A stretch of 64,000 bases of DNA from Salinigranum salinum (GTDB lineage Archaea > Halobacteriota > Halobacteria > Halobacteriales > Haloferacaceae). Positions 44,452 to 53,085 of the stretch are shown here, piece after piece. The stretch spans positions 1,240,001 to 1,304,000 of the forward strand of contig NZ_VTOJ01000002.1 of the NCBI RefSeq assembly GCF_009176545.1, read 5' to 3'. Every line of letters begins with the position of its first letter. Positions within the stretch are counted from its first letter, which is position 1. A program made the position numbers and the translations under genes. The notes below the pieces were generated by a model. That model saw nothing but the letters and a program-made list of their open reading frames with translations. It did not search any database and was not told the DNA's origin.

Positions 44452-45405
44452 TCACACCGTCTCGGAGGTACTTTCGAGCTGCTCACGAAAGTGATCGATG
44501 GAGCGCTTGAGGCCTTCACGTAGGTCGATCTTCGGCTCCCACCCGATTTCAGTCTTCGCCTTCGAGATGTCTGGACGCCTCACTTGGGGGTCCTGCGGCG
44601 GCAGCGGCTCGAAAGTGATATCACTACTACTGTCGGTCAACTCAATAACCAACTCTGCCAGTTCCAAAATCGAGCGTTCGTCCGGATTCCCGAGGTTCAC
44701 CGGTTCTTGCACAGGGGAGTTCAGCAGGTGAATGAATCCGTCAATCAGATCATCGACGTAACAGAAACTCCGGGTCTGTGAGCCATCACCGTACACTGTC
44801 AGTTCGTTCCCACGGAGCGCCTGTCGGATGAACGTCGGAATCACCCGTCCATCATCGAGTCGCATCCGGGGACCGTACGTGTTGAAGATTCTTGCCACAC
44901 GCACGTTGATGTCGTGTTGGTCACGGTACGAACGAACCATCGACTCTCCATAACGTTTCGATTCATCGTAACACGAACGTGGGCCGTATGAGTCGACGTT
45001 CCCACGGTAGCTTTCCGGTTGTGGATTGACTTCGGGGTCACCGTACACTTCGCTCGTCGACGAAAAGAAGTAGCCTGCGCCCTTGTTCTTCGCGACACCC
45101 AGAGTCTTGTGGGTCCCGAGCGCCCCGACTTTAAGCGTCTTGATCGGGTGGCCGCTGTAGAACATCGGCGATGCAAGGCTCGCGAGATGCATCACCCAGT
45201 CCAAATCACCGGAGACGTGGATGAATTCGGTTACGTCGTGTTCGAAGAAGGAGAACCGATCGTGATAGACGAAGTCCTCGATGTTCTCCGTCTGACCGCT
45301 GACATTGTTGTCCATCGCGATCACCTCGTGACCGTCCTCAAGCAGCGACTCACAGAGGTGCGAGCCAAGGAACCCCGACCCACCAGTGACCAGAATTCTA
45401 CTCAT
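44452..45405 (-). CDS. UDP-glucuronate decarboxylase-like NAD-dependent epimerase (UXS family)
   Basis: This 317-residue extended SDR has RILVTGGSGFLGSHLCESLL at the start, then LASLASPMFYSGHPIKTLKV, the FFSSTSEVYGDPEVNPQPE block and the catalytic Tyr-x3-Lys in SCYDESKRYGESMVRS near residue 148. The SPxxYxxxPIKTLK and SCYDExKR patterns are typical of UDP-glucuronate decarboxylases, which make UDP-xylose. The Rossmann end NLGNPDERSILELAELVIEL completes it. It overlaps galU by 8 bases (ATGAGTAG), so one transcript makes both UDP-glucose and a derivative. It could act on another UDP-uronic acid; the UXS call is by motif only. Confidence 0.83.
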   Translation of the reverse strand: MSRILVTGGSGFLGSHLCESLLEDGHEVIAMDNNVSGQTENIEDFVYHDRFSFFEHDVTEFIHVSGDLDWVMHLASLASPMFYSGHPIKTLKVGALGTHKTLGVAKNKGAGYFFSSTSEVYGDPEVNPQPESYRGNVDSYGPRSCYDESKRYGESMVRSYRDQHDINVRVARIFNTYGPRMRLDDGRVIPTFIRQALRGNELTVYGDGSQTRSFCYVDDLIDGFIHLLNSPVQEPVNLGNPDERSILELAELVIELTDSSSDITFEPLPPQDPQVRRPDISKAKTEIGWEPKIDLREGLKRSIDHFREQLESTSETV

Positions 45406-46267
45406 TGAGTTGTTCCTGAATAATCTGTCGCACCGCTTCGTTCATCTCGCCATCGTCGTGCGTAAGTGCCATCTCGATGTTCGCCTTGAGCCAATCCGGG
45501 ATATTCCCGATATCGAAACGATCACCAGACAATTCCACGCCTCGGACTGAACTGAGCGCACGAATCGCGTCGGTCAGCTGCAGCTCGCCTCCGACCCCTT
45601 TCTCCGTCTCCTCGAGCAGATCAAATATCTCTGGTGTGAGGACGTATCGACCTGTGATTGCGAGATTCGATGGTGCCTCCTCTCGTGGTGGTTTCTCGAC
45701 GAAATCTTCAACCGGGAAACACGGCTCCGAGTCGACATCTCCTCCCACCTCCGCGACACCGTACGACTCGACGCGTTCCCACGGAACCCGTTCGAGCGAG
45801 AGGACCGACTCTTCGTACTCTTCGGCGTACTGAACGAGCTCTCTGGTACACGGCATCTCGCTCTCGATGATGGTGTCTCCGAGCAGTAACGCGAACGGTT
45901 CGTCCCCGACGTGCTTTCGGGCGTACAGAACTGCGTCTCCGAGGCCGTTCCGTTCCTTTTGACGAACGTAGTGGATGTCAACGAGGTCGGCGATTTCTCG
46001 GACTCGGTCAAGACGGTCAGTCTTGCCAGCGTTTTTTAGTTCCTCTTCGAGTTCGTACGACTTGTCGAAGTGTGCTTCAATCGCCTGCTTCCCCCGGCCG
46101 GTAATGATCAACACGTCATCGATACCCGAGCTGACCGCCTCCTCAACGACATACTGAATCGTGGGCTTGTCAAGGACGGGCATCATTTCCTTCGGTTGGG
46201 CTTTGGTCACGGGAAGAAACCGCGTTCCAAACCCCGCTGCGGGGATGACTGCCTTGTTTACCTGCAT
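45398..46267 (-). CDS. galU: UTP-glucose-1-phosphate uridylyltransferase (GalU / AglF-like)
   Basis: This 289-residue protein begins MQVNKAVIPAAGFGTRFLPV, with TKAQPKEMMPVLDKPTIQYV, the nucleotide-binding signature of GalU enzymes. IHYVRQKERNGLGDAVLYAR and PFALLLGDTIIESEMPC carry the usual catalytic Asp, and PVEDFVEKPPREEAPSNLAI the Lys. It makes UDP-glucose, feeding the UXS-like enzyme it overlaps. The start at 46267 is set by homology; the frame extends to 46291 with eight residues that do not match. It reads toward the leg side and begins just 53 bases from decayed IS6-like copy C. In Haloferax volcanii a related enzyme (AglF) serves N-glycosylation. Confidence 0.9.
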   Translation of the reverse strand: MQVNKAVIPAAGFGTRFLPVTKAQPKEMMPVLDKPTIQYVVEEAVSSGIDDVLIITGRGKQAIEAHFDKSYELEEELKNAGKTDRLDRVREIADLVDIHYVRQKERNGLGDAVLYARKHVGDEPFALLLGDTIIESEMPCTRELVQYAEEYEESVLSLERVPWERVESYGVAEVGGDVDSEPCFPVEDFVEKPPREEAPSNLAITGRYVLTPEIFDLLEETEKGVGGELQLTDAIRALSSVRGVELSGDRFDIGNIPDWLKANIEMALTHDDGEMNEAVRQIIQEQLNE

Positions 46268-46319
46268 ATTATAAAATATCCTTTCAATCATAGTTAAACA
46301 CTTGGTGTCTGCTATTGGT

Positions 46320-47005
46320 CGTATTAAGTTAGGAACGAGACAGCCGAAACTCGAGTGATCAATCCCCGAATTCGACCGTCTCGGCCGAAATCCCGAGTGG
46401 ATTGACTTGGGGTTCGTGGAGCGAAAACAGACACTTGAGTTCGCGGTTCGAACGGGTATACAGTTCCATCTCGCTGGCTCGTCGCTCTCGAATACCGAAC
46501 AACACCTCGAGAGGTTGGGTGTCGAGTGGAGTCGAACCGCGATTCACGACTGGGTACGAGAAGTCGATCCACAGCCCGACAGTGACGTCGATCCGGATTG
46601 GGTCGCGGTTGGCGAGACGATGATTCGCGTCAGTGGTAGCGTCACTGGCTGTTCGCGGCAGTCGCTCCCGACACACACGAGTTCTTCATGTCCGACAGTT
46701 TCGGACGCGAACGACCCCGCTCAGGCTGCTGGTTCTTCGCGAATTCCACGAGAAACAGCAGGTCTCAGACGTGACGTGTCCCGTCGATGACGCTCACCGT
46801 CTCGAGGACACGCTCGACCGACTCGACTCCCGATTTCGAGCTCCCGGACATGGACATCGAAACGCCATCGAACGTCTCTTCCGCGAGGTAAAACGACGAA
46901 CTTCTTCGTTCTCAAAAATGTCATCGAATTCATAGTTACTGACCGTCGACTCGTGGCTCGAAGCCTTCGCCGTCTGGTGGAACCGATGCTGAAGCTAACA
47001 CAAAA
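46320..47005 (+). pseudogene. Decayed IS6-like element, copy C
   Basis: One frame reads FVERKQTLEFAVRTGIQFHL, AGSSLSNTEQHLERLGVEWS, AIHDWVREVDPQPDS and VAVGETMIRVSG, the last being the first catalytic region with Gly-Glu in place of Asp-Glu. Another frame continues LREFHEKQQVSDVTCPVDDA and HGHRNAIERLFREVKRRTSS. The tail RSLRRLVEP follows after a further shift. The copy is full length but carries frameshifts and a missing catalytic Asp. It is in the same orientation as copy A at 21718, and the two share long stretches at the DNA level, such as CTCGGCCGAAATCCCGAG. Confidence 0.8.
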
Positions 47006-47119
47006 TATATGACTTATCATGTGTTCCACGGACTTCGACACGGACCCGCCGACCGCGAGCGATACGTGACGACGGACGGGCGAGCGCGACGTCACTGGTC
47101 CGGATCGGCTCGGATGGGG

Positions 47120-47941
47120 TCAGCGCCGTCGGCCGAGCGCGGGGAGCGCGACGACGCCGACGAACAGGCCGAACCCCGCACCGGCCTGATGCACCGGCGT
47201 CGCGGGCGAACCGGCGAGGAGGTCCGCCACGACTACGAGGCCGACGGCAGTGACCAGACAGAGCACGGCGACCGGATCGACGACCTCGCCGCCGTCCGTG
47301 GTCAGCCGCCGCGCCGACTCCGAACGCCGACCGAGATACCGGTGGACGTGGGTGGCGAGCACGGACAGCCCGAAGACGAGCACCAGCCCGAGGAACGCGA
47401 ACCCGACCGTCGAGGCGCCGTAGCCGTGCGCCGTCGTGCCGAAGAGGTCGAACGCGTACGATCCCACGATCGGGGCGACGACGACGAGTTCCCAGTAGAA
47501 GAACGAGAACCACCGGCGTTCCCCGAGCGCGGTGAGCAAGCCGAGGAGGATCCAGGCTGCCGTCACGATGAGCACGACGTTCCCGACGACGTGCGCGTGA
47601 AAGCCCGACGGGTCGTGGACCACGGCGTGAGTGACGCGGGTGAACTCGTGCCACCACCACGCGTACTCGACGAACAGTTCGGGAGCGAGCCGGTGGGGGG
47701 GCGCGTCGCGGGCCACCGCGTGACGGACGTAGCCGAGCCGCGGCCAGGCCGCTACCGCAGGCTGGAGCAGGAAGTGACACAGCAGGAGCAGGGTTGGGAC
47801 GGACCCGATGGTCGCCGCCTCGCTCACCGTCGGTGACGGGAACCCCAGCACCCGACGGCTCCGCCGACCGTGTGCGCTCGCGCTCTCCGGATCGTTCTGC
47901 TGGACCGGCCCCGAAGCCACCGCGTCGTGTCGGCTGCTCAC
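47120..47941 (-). CDS. Rhomboid-like intramembrane serine protease
   Basis: This 273-residue protein has six or seven hydrophobic helices. The blocks match the rhomboid order: a luminal loop and HAHVVGNVVLIVTAAWILLG in helix 2, the active Ser in GYGASTVGFAFLGLVLVF near residue 178 (GxS motif), and the His in PVHQAGAGFGLFVGVV near the end. It would cleave membrane proteins within a helix. The N-terminal 50 residues are polar and the start may lie further in. The next gene upstream is on the other strand, so it has its own promoter in the AT-rich stretch near 48040-48080. The substrate is unknown. Confidence 0.75.
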   Translation of the reverse strand: MSSRHDAVASGPVQQNDPESASAHGRRSRRVLGFPSPTVSEAATIGSVPTLLLLCHFLLQPAVAAWPRLGYVRHAVARDAPPHRLAPELFVEYAWWWHEFTRVTHAVVHDPSGFHAHVVGNVVLIVTAAWILLGLLTALGERRWFSFFYWELVVVAPIVGSYAFDLFGTTAHGYGASTVGFAFLGLVLVFGLSVLATHVHRYLGRRSESARRLTTDGGEVVDPVAVLCLVTAVGLVVVADLLAGSPATPVHQAGAGFGLFVGVVALPALGRRR

Positions 47942-48375
47942 GGGAGCGGCACCCCTGGCGAGAGACGTCTCTCACGGGGGACGGGGCTCACTATCCCACG
48001 GCGCATTACGTCGAACCGTCGCGACCGGATTACTTAGAACACCCGTTAAAAATACCATATTTGATAATAAAGCGTAAAAAGAGATCGTGAGAGCGTATCT
48101 TCAGAATTCAGTTCCGAGATTGTCGGTGGACCGGCGTCCCTGGTGCCGGGCCGTGTAAGCCACACCATCGATCAGCCAGCGGGCGTGCAGTCGTGCACAC
48201 TCCCGCCCGGCGACGCTACCGTTATTGGTCGCCGTGACCGAGTGGGAAGCGTGATCTCGACTGTCGTGACACCCGTGATCGGTCCGCACGTCGCCCCGAC
48301 CGGTGGAGGCAACGGCCGCCGGCGATCTCGCGTTCGCTCCGCCGGATCGATCCGGGCTGCCGCCGGGAGGCGGCG
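47942..48375. other. Divergent intergenic region; no gene seen
   Basis: These 434 bases lie between the rhomboid-like gene (-) and the propeller lipoprotein gene (+). A short AT-rich block at 48040-48080 (TTAAAAATACCATATTTG) is a plausible promoter for the minus gene. A minus-strand frame across 48101-48529 is Arg/Ser-rich and looks spurious. Confidence 0.45.
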
Positions 48376-49638
48376 ATGAGCGAGGACGATCCCGTCCTCT
48401 ACCCGAACCGAGGGACCGACAGGCCCCGAGGGGGGACGTCACGGCGTCGGCTTCTGACCGGCTCCGTGGCCGCTGGCGTCGCCGCGACAGCCGGCTGTTC
48501 GGGGCGAGGAGGGAGCGACGACGACACACAGCCGACCGTGTTCGTGTTCAACACCGGCGACGGCACGGTCAGCGTCATCGACCCGACGACCGACGAACTC
48601 GTCACGACCGGGGAGATCGGCATCACCTCGTCGTTCCCGTCGAATCAGTACACCCCGGAACTGACCACGCGCGCGGACGACAGCCTCTGGCTCAACGTCG
48701 GCCGCGGCGTCCGTGCGGTTTCGGCGGGGTCGTTCGCCGAGCAGGCCCGCTTCGGGACCGGTTCGGGTGCGAACTGGCTGGAGCGGACGCCCGACGGCCG
48801 CCACCTGATCGTCAGCGCGCGCGAGCCGACCCACGCACAGTTCCGGCTCGACGCCGACCCGGCCTCGGACTCGTTCGGCGAGGTGACGGCCGAGATCCAG
48901 CGGGCCGCCGAAGGGGGGACGGGTGACAACGACGGCCCCGGACCGTGCGACGTGACGATCCACCCCGACGGCGAGTACGCGTACGTCCCCGACCTCTTCG
49001 GCGACACCCTCACTGTCGTCGACGTCGAGGCGTTCGAGATCGTCTCCCAGACCTCCGTCGACCCCGTCGGCGACGGTCCCTCCCGTCCGTGGATGGCGAC
49101 CGTCGCGCCGGACGGAGAGACGCTCCTCGTCGAGCACAACGAGGGCCCGACGGGGACGGAGAGCATCTGGGACCTCTCCGAACCGGCGGCACCCGTCGAA
49201 GTGGCCCGACTCACCGCCGACGACGGTCTCGGCGAGCTGCCACTGACGAGCGAGATCGGCCCCGACTCGGCGACCGGCTACGTGTTCACACCCGACACGG
49301 AGGACGTGACGGTGATCGACCTCGCCGCGGGCACGGTGCGGGAGCGGATCGACCTCGGTGGTTCGGCGTTCGTCGGGACGTGGGATCCCAGTCACGAGAA
49401 ACTGTACGTCCCGGTCCAGACGACCGACGAGGTCGCGGTCGTCGACCACGCGGCCGGCGAGGTGATCACGACGATCGCGGTCGGTTCCCGGCCGTACGGC
49501 GCGACCGCCGCGCGGGTCCGCCCGACGTTCGACGCGACGAACGCGCTCCGCACCGCGCTGGCGACGCTGGGTGTGGGATCCACCGATCGGGAGACGACGT
49601 ACTGTATCGGCAACTGTGCCTGCGGACACCAGCTGTGA
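48376..49638 (+). CDS. Tat lipoprotein with seven-bladed beta-propeller (YVTN-like)
   Basis: This 420-residue protein has a twin-arginine signal (RRRLLTGSVAAGVAATAGC) whose Cys after TAG is a lipobox, so it should be lipid-anchored outside the cell. The rest is made of repeated blades of the VIDPTTDELVTTGEIGI and VVDVEAFEIVSQTSV type, each with the VxVID/VVDxxxxEVVxTIxVG signature of YVTN propellers. The C-terminal Cys-rich YCIGNCACGHQL may form a disulfide or bind metal. Enzyme activity is not evident; such proteins often bind other surface proteins or ligands. The start follows a purine-rich GGGAGGCG at 48365-48372. Confidence 0.83.
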   Translation: MSEDDPVLYPNRGTDRPRGGTSRRRLLTGSVAAGVAATAGCSGRGGSDDDTQPTVFVFNTGDGTVSVIDPTTDELVTTGEIGITSSFPSNQYTPELTTRADDSLWLNVGRGVRAVSAGSFAEQARFGTGSGANWLERTPDGRHLIVSAREPTHAQFRLDADPASDSFGEVTAEIQRAAEGGTGDNDGPGPCDVTIHPDGEYAYVPDLFGDTLTVVDVEAFEIVSQTSVDPVGDGPSRPWMATVAPDGETLLVEHNEGPTGTESIWDLSEPAAPVEVARLTADDGLGELPLTSEIGPDSATGYVFTPDTEDVTVIDLAAGTVRERIDLGGSAFVGTWDPSHEKLYVPVQTTDEVAVVDHAAGEVITTIAVGSRPYGATAARVRPTFDATNALRTALATLGVGSTDRETTYCIGNCACGHQL

Positions 49639-49811
49639 CCGACGCGGGATTCCGCGTGATCGACACGGGACTCGAAACGGTCTCTCGCCGCGGACGACGA
49701 CCGGTCCGCTTGCACAGTGCGGTTTAATGTTTCAGGGTTGATACGAAGTAGCGACATCGTGTCGAAAAGAAAAACAAACACGTTTTTCGTTATTTGTCTC
49801 CGAACTTTCGT

Positions 49812-50837
49812 ATGAATCGCAGACGATTCGTCCTCCTGTTCGGTCTGTTCGCCGGCTGCAACACACGTCTCCCGGGGGGAGAGACGACCGACGAATCGCC
49901 ACCGACTGAGCCGCCGTCGACGGCTCGCCCGCCGACGGAGACCAGCACGCCGGCGGCGACGACGGCACCGACCGCATCCGCGACACCCACGGCGGAGCCG
50001 ACCGACGAACCGACCGAAGAGCCCTCGCCGACGCGAACGAGGACGCCGACAGAGGCGGAGATTCGCGGGACTGAGCGACTGGCACGGGCGGAGCGCGAGC
50101 TCACCGAGGTGATCGAAGTGTTCACCGGTGCGTACGGGACGGAACTCACGGACGTGACGGCGTCGAGCACGAACGTCCTCAAGCAGGACTACCAGCTCCA
50201 GCGATCGCTGGCCGCGGCCCAGAAGGCGTACGTCGAGGCGTCCCGGCGGGCTGCGACACCCGAACAGGAGGCGAGGGCCGAGATGATGAGCGCGTGCTGG
50301 CAGTTCCTCCGTCGGCTGGTCGAGACGCAGTTCGCCGTCGTCCAGGGGTACCAGCACCTGGTGGCGGCACGTACGGAGTTCGAGGGGGACGACGCGTCGG
50401 CCGGCCGCGACGAGATCGACGCCCTCCAGACCGACCGATCGCGGGCGGACAACCACTACCAAAACGCTCTGGCGTCGGCGAGCGCCGAGGAGGTGTCGGT
50501 CATCGAGGTGGTCACGATTACGGAGTACCAGACGAAGACCGCCCAGCTGGAAGCCGACATCGAGACGTACGGCGACCTCGAAGGCACGCTCCGGACATTC
50601 GCCGACGGCATCAAGTGGCTCAAGAGTGCCAAGGCCGAGTTCTACCGAGAGGACCGGCACGTCCCCCGGGCGCGAGAGCACGCCGACGAGGCCGTCCCGC
50701 TCCTGAAGGAAGCCAGAAACGAGCTGAAGACCATCCACGACAACGCGGGCGAGGCGTACACGCTCGCGGAGACGATCAACTCGTTCAGAACCCTCGCGAA
50801 CGAGAAGATCGACGAGGCGCAGGCCATCGAGGTCTGA
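49812..50837 (+). CDS. Tat lipoprotein, helical (coiled-coil-like) domain
   Basis: This 341-residue protein starts at the ATG at 49812 (MNRRRFVLLFGLFAGC), where the Cys after FAG is a lipobox; six upstream frame residues are not used. A Thr/Pro/Glu-rich linker (about 25-85) leads into a long helical domain with charged heptad-like patterns (RGTERLARAERELTEVIEVF, LKQDYQLQRSLAAAQKAYVE, ARNELKTIHDNAGEAYTLAE). No catalytic motif is recognised. It probably sits on the outer membrane face and might serve as a spacer or interaction partner. It lies alone on the plus strand, 62 bases before the ABC transporter pair. Confidence 0.75.
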   Translation: MNRRRFVLLFGLFAGCNTRLPGGETTDESPPTEPPSTARPPTETSTPAATTAPTASATPTAEPTDEPTEEPSPTRTRTPTEAEIRGTERLARAERELTEVIEVFTGAYGTELTDVTASSTNVLKQDYQLQRSLAAAQKAYVEASRRAATPEQEARAEMMSACWQFLRRLVETQFAVVQGYQHLVAARTEFEGDDASAGRDEIDALQTDRSRADNHYQNALASASAEEVSVIEVVTITEYQTKTAQLEADIETYGDLEGTLRTFADGIKWLKSAKAEFYREDRHVPRAREHADEAVPLLKEARNELKTIHDNAGEAYTLAETINSFRTLANEKIDEAQAIEV

Positions 50838-50899
50838 GACCGCTCGTTCCCGTCCGTCGCGTGCGGTAGCTTTTACCCGCCGAACCCCTGGCCCGGGTA

Positions 50900-51922
50900 A
50901 TGACGACCTGGGGCGTTCGAGAACACACCGAGCCGGACAGCCGTGCGCGGGACGCGACCGACCCCGACTCGTCGACCCCCGCCATCGCCGTCAAGGGGCT
51001 CGTCAAACGGTTCGGGAACGGCTCCGGCGCGGTCACCGCCGTCGACGGCGTCTCCGTCTCGGTCGACTCCGGATCGATCGTCGGGCTCCTCGGGCCGAAC
51101 GGCGCCGGGAAGACGACGCTCATCAAGTCGGTGCTGGGGATGGTGCTGCCCGACGAGGGGAGCGTCCTGATCGACGGCGTCGACGTGTACGCCAACCCCC
51201 GACGGGCGTACGCCCGCGTCGACGCGATGCTGGAGGGGGCGCGCAACGACTACTGGCGGCTGACCGTCCGCGAGAACCTCCGCTACTTCGCGACCGTCGG
51301 CGGGGTGGATCCCGACTCGGTCGCCGACCGCCACGACCGCCTCCTCGACCAGCTCGAACTCGCGGACAGGGCCGACGTCCCCGTGCGAAAGCTCTCGCGC
51401 GGGATGAAACAGAAGGTGTCGCTCGCCAGCGTGCTCGCCAGCGAGTCGGACATCGTCTTCCTCGACGAACCCACGCTCGGACTCGACGTCGAGAGTTCGC
51501 TCACCCTGCGCCGCGAACTTCGCCGGATCGTCGACGAACGCGACCTCACGGTGGTGCTCAGCAGTCACGACATGGGCGTCGTCGAAGACGTCTGCGACCG
51601 CGTCGTGGTGATGAGTGAGGGCCGCATCGTCGCCGACGACGCGGTCGCAACTCTGCTGCGCGGCGGCGGGACGCAGCGCTATCGGATCACGAGCCCAGAC
51701 CTCGACGACGTGGTCCTCGCGGAACTCGGGAAACGGTTCGACGTCGCGGACGTGGCCCACGGCGACGGCACGACGCGCGTCGAGGTCGCCACCGACAGCG
51801 ACGGTTTCTACGCGCTCGTCGACCACCTGCGTGAACACGACGTGACGCTCGACGCGGTCAATACGGTGTCGCACGATCTCGAACGGGTGTTCGTCGATCT
51901 GACCGGCAGGGGGCGAAAGTGA
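50900..51922 (+). CDS. ABC transporter ATP-binding protein
   Basis: This 340-residue ATPase has the Walker A loop GLLGPNGAGKTTLIKSVLG near residue 70, the signature KLSRGMKQKVSLASVLAS near 165, Walker B DIVFLDEPTLGLDVESS and the switch His in VLSSHDMGVVED. An extra C-terminal domain of about 80 residues (VAHGDGTTRVEVATD) is common in ABC-2 type exporters. It overlaps the permease gene by GTGA. A TATA-like CTTTTACC lies about 25 bases before its ATG. The transported substrate is unknown. Confidence 0.92.
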   Translation: MTTWGVREHTEPDSRARDATDPDSSTPAIAVKGLVKRFGNGSGAVTAVDGVSVSVDSGSIVGLLGPNGAGKTTLIKSVLGMVLPDEGSVLIDGVDVYANPRRAYARVDAMLEGARNDYWRLTVRENLRYFATVGGVDPDSVADRHDRLLDQLELADRADVPVRKLSRGMKQKVSLASVLASESDIVFLDEPTLGLDVESSLTLRRELRRIVDERDLTVVLSSHDMGVVEDVCDRVVVMSEGRIVADDAVATLLRGGGTQRYRITSPDLDDVVLAELGKRFDVADVAHGDGTTRVEVATDSDGFYALVDHLREHDVTLDAVNTVSHDLERVFVDLTGRGRK

Positions 51923-52767
51923 GTCGACCCGGACGTGGCGACGCACTCGGCGACCAGTCCGGCGACGCGTCGGCCGGTCCGAGCGGCCCCCGCCCCGCCG
52001 GCTATCGTCAGCTCGCCCGCGCGGTGCTCTACCGCGAGTACCTGATCTTCGTCCGCTACCCGGCGAACGCCGTCGGCGGCATCGTCGTCTCACTGTTCTT
52101 CTTCGGGCTGCTCTTCTACGGCGGACGGATGATCGCCGGACAGGCGCTGACGGATTCGATCGAGGGCATCGTCGTCGGCTACTTCCTCTGGACGCTCTCG
52201 GTCGGCGCGTACAGCGCCATCTCCAACGACGTCGCGAGCGAGGTCCAGTGGGGGACGCTCGAACGCCACCTCATGACGCCGTTCGGCTTCACCCCCGTCG
52301 TCGTCTTCAAGGGCGTCGCGAAGGTCGTCCGCACGTTCGTCACCTCCACGGTCATCCTCGCGGTCATGCTCGTGATGACCGGGACGTCGCTCGACCTGAA
52401 CGTCGTCACCGTCGTCCCGGTGGCGACGCTCGCCGTCGTCTCCGTGCTGGGGCTCGGTCTCGCCGCGGGCGGCGTCGCCATCCTCTACAAGCGGGTCGGT
52501 GCCTGGCTGAACCTCCTCCAGTTCGGATTCGTCGTCCTCGTCTCCGCGCCCGCGTTCGACCTCGGGTGGACGCGCTTCCTCCCGCTCGCACAGGGCAGCG
52601 CGCTCCTCCAGCGAGCGATGGTCGACGGGACGCGGCTCTGGGAGTTCCCGCTCGTGGACCTCGCGGTACTCGTCGGGGTGGCGATCGCCTACGTCGCGTT
52701 CGGCTACTGGGTGTTCCAGTACACGACGCGGCGGGCGCGGCGACTGGGCGTGCTGGGTGATTACTGA
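51919..52767 (+). CDS. ABC-2 type transporter permease
   Basis: This 282-residue protein starts at the GTG at 51919, coupled to the ATPase stop by a GTGA overlap. An acidic N-terminus of about 35 residues leads to six hydrophobic helices (for example GGIVVSLFFFGLLFYGG, GIVVGYFLWTLSVGAYS, VTSTVILAVMLVMTG, PVATLAVVSVLGLGLAAGG, LAVLVGVAIAYVAFGY). The EVQWGTLERHLMTPFGF loop is the usual coupling region. Together with the upstream ATPase it forms a half-and-half exporter, possibly for a polysaccharide, lipid or drug. The cargo cannot be read. Confidence 0.88.
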   Translation: MSRPGRGDALGDQSGDASAGPSGPRPAGYRQLARAVLYREYLIFVRYPANAVGGIVVSLFFFGLLFYGGRMIAGQALTDSIEGIVVGYFLWTLSVGAYSAISNDVASEVQWGTLERHLMTPFGFTPVVVFKGVAKVVRTFVTSTVILAVMLVMTGTSLDLNVVTVVPVATLAVVSVLGLGLAAGGVAILYKRVGAWLNLLQFGFVVLVSAPAFDLGWTRFLPLAQGSALLQRAMVDGTRLWEFPLVDLAVLVGVAIAYVAFGYWVFQYTTRRARRLGVLGDY

Positions 52768-53085
52768 GCGTTTTCCGCGTTGCTGGCGATCAGCACGTCA
52801 AACGTGCTCGGCACCCGAGAGCCGAACCGAAGGACGAAGACGGTGAGCAGCCGGTCGTTCCATTTCGTGTGCGACGTAGCCAAAGAGCATCCGCTGTCGT
52901 GGCTGGGTGGTCTCCAGGTTGATCTTGTCAGTCTACGTGACAGGTGAGTTGTCGTGGTCGCAGTCGGGAGATCGATCTCTGAGAGGTGAGGACGGGGTCC
53001 ACCGGCGTCAGGCACGACGTATCCATCGGCGTCCCGTCGGTGGACAATCGGAACGACTCGCCCCGGAAGTGGCTTTTTATGCTTT
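52768..53085. other. Intergenic between convergent genes; no gene seen
   Basis: This 318-base gap contains no protein-like frame. A T-rich stretch at 53070-53085 could end transcription of either gene, but no clear hairpin was seen. Confidence 0.4.
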
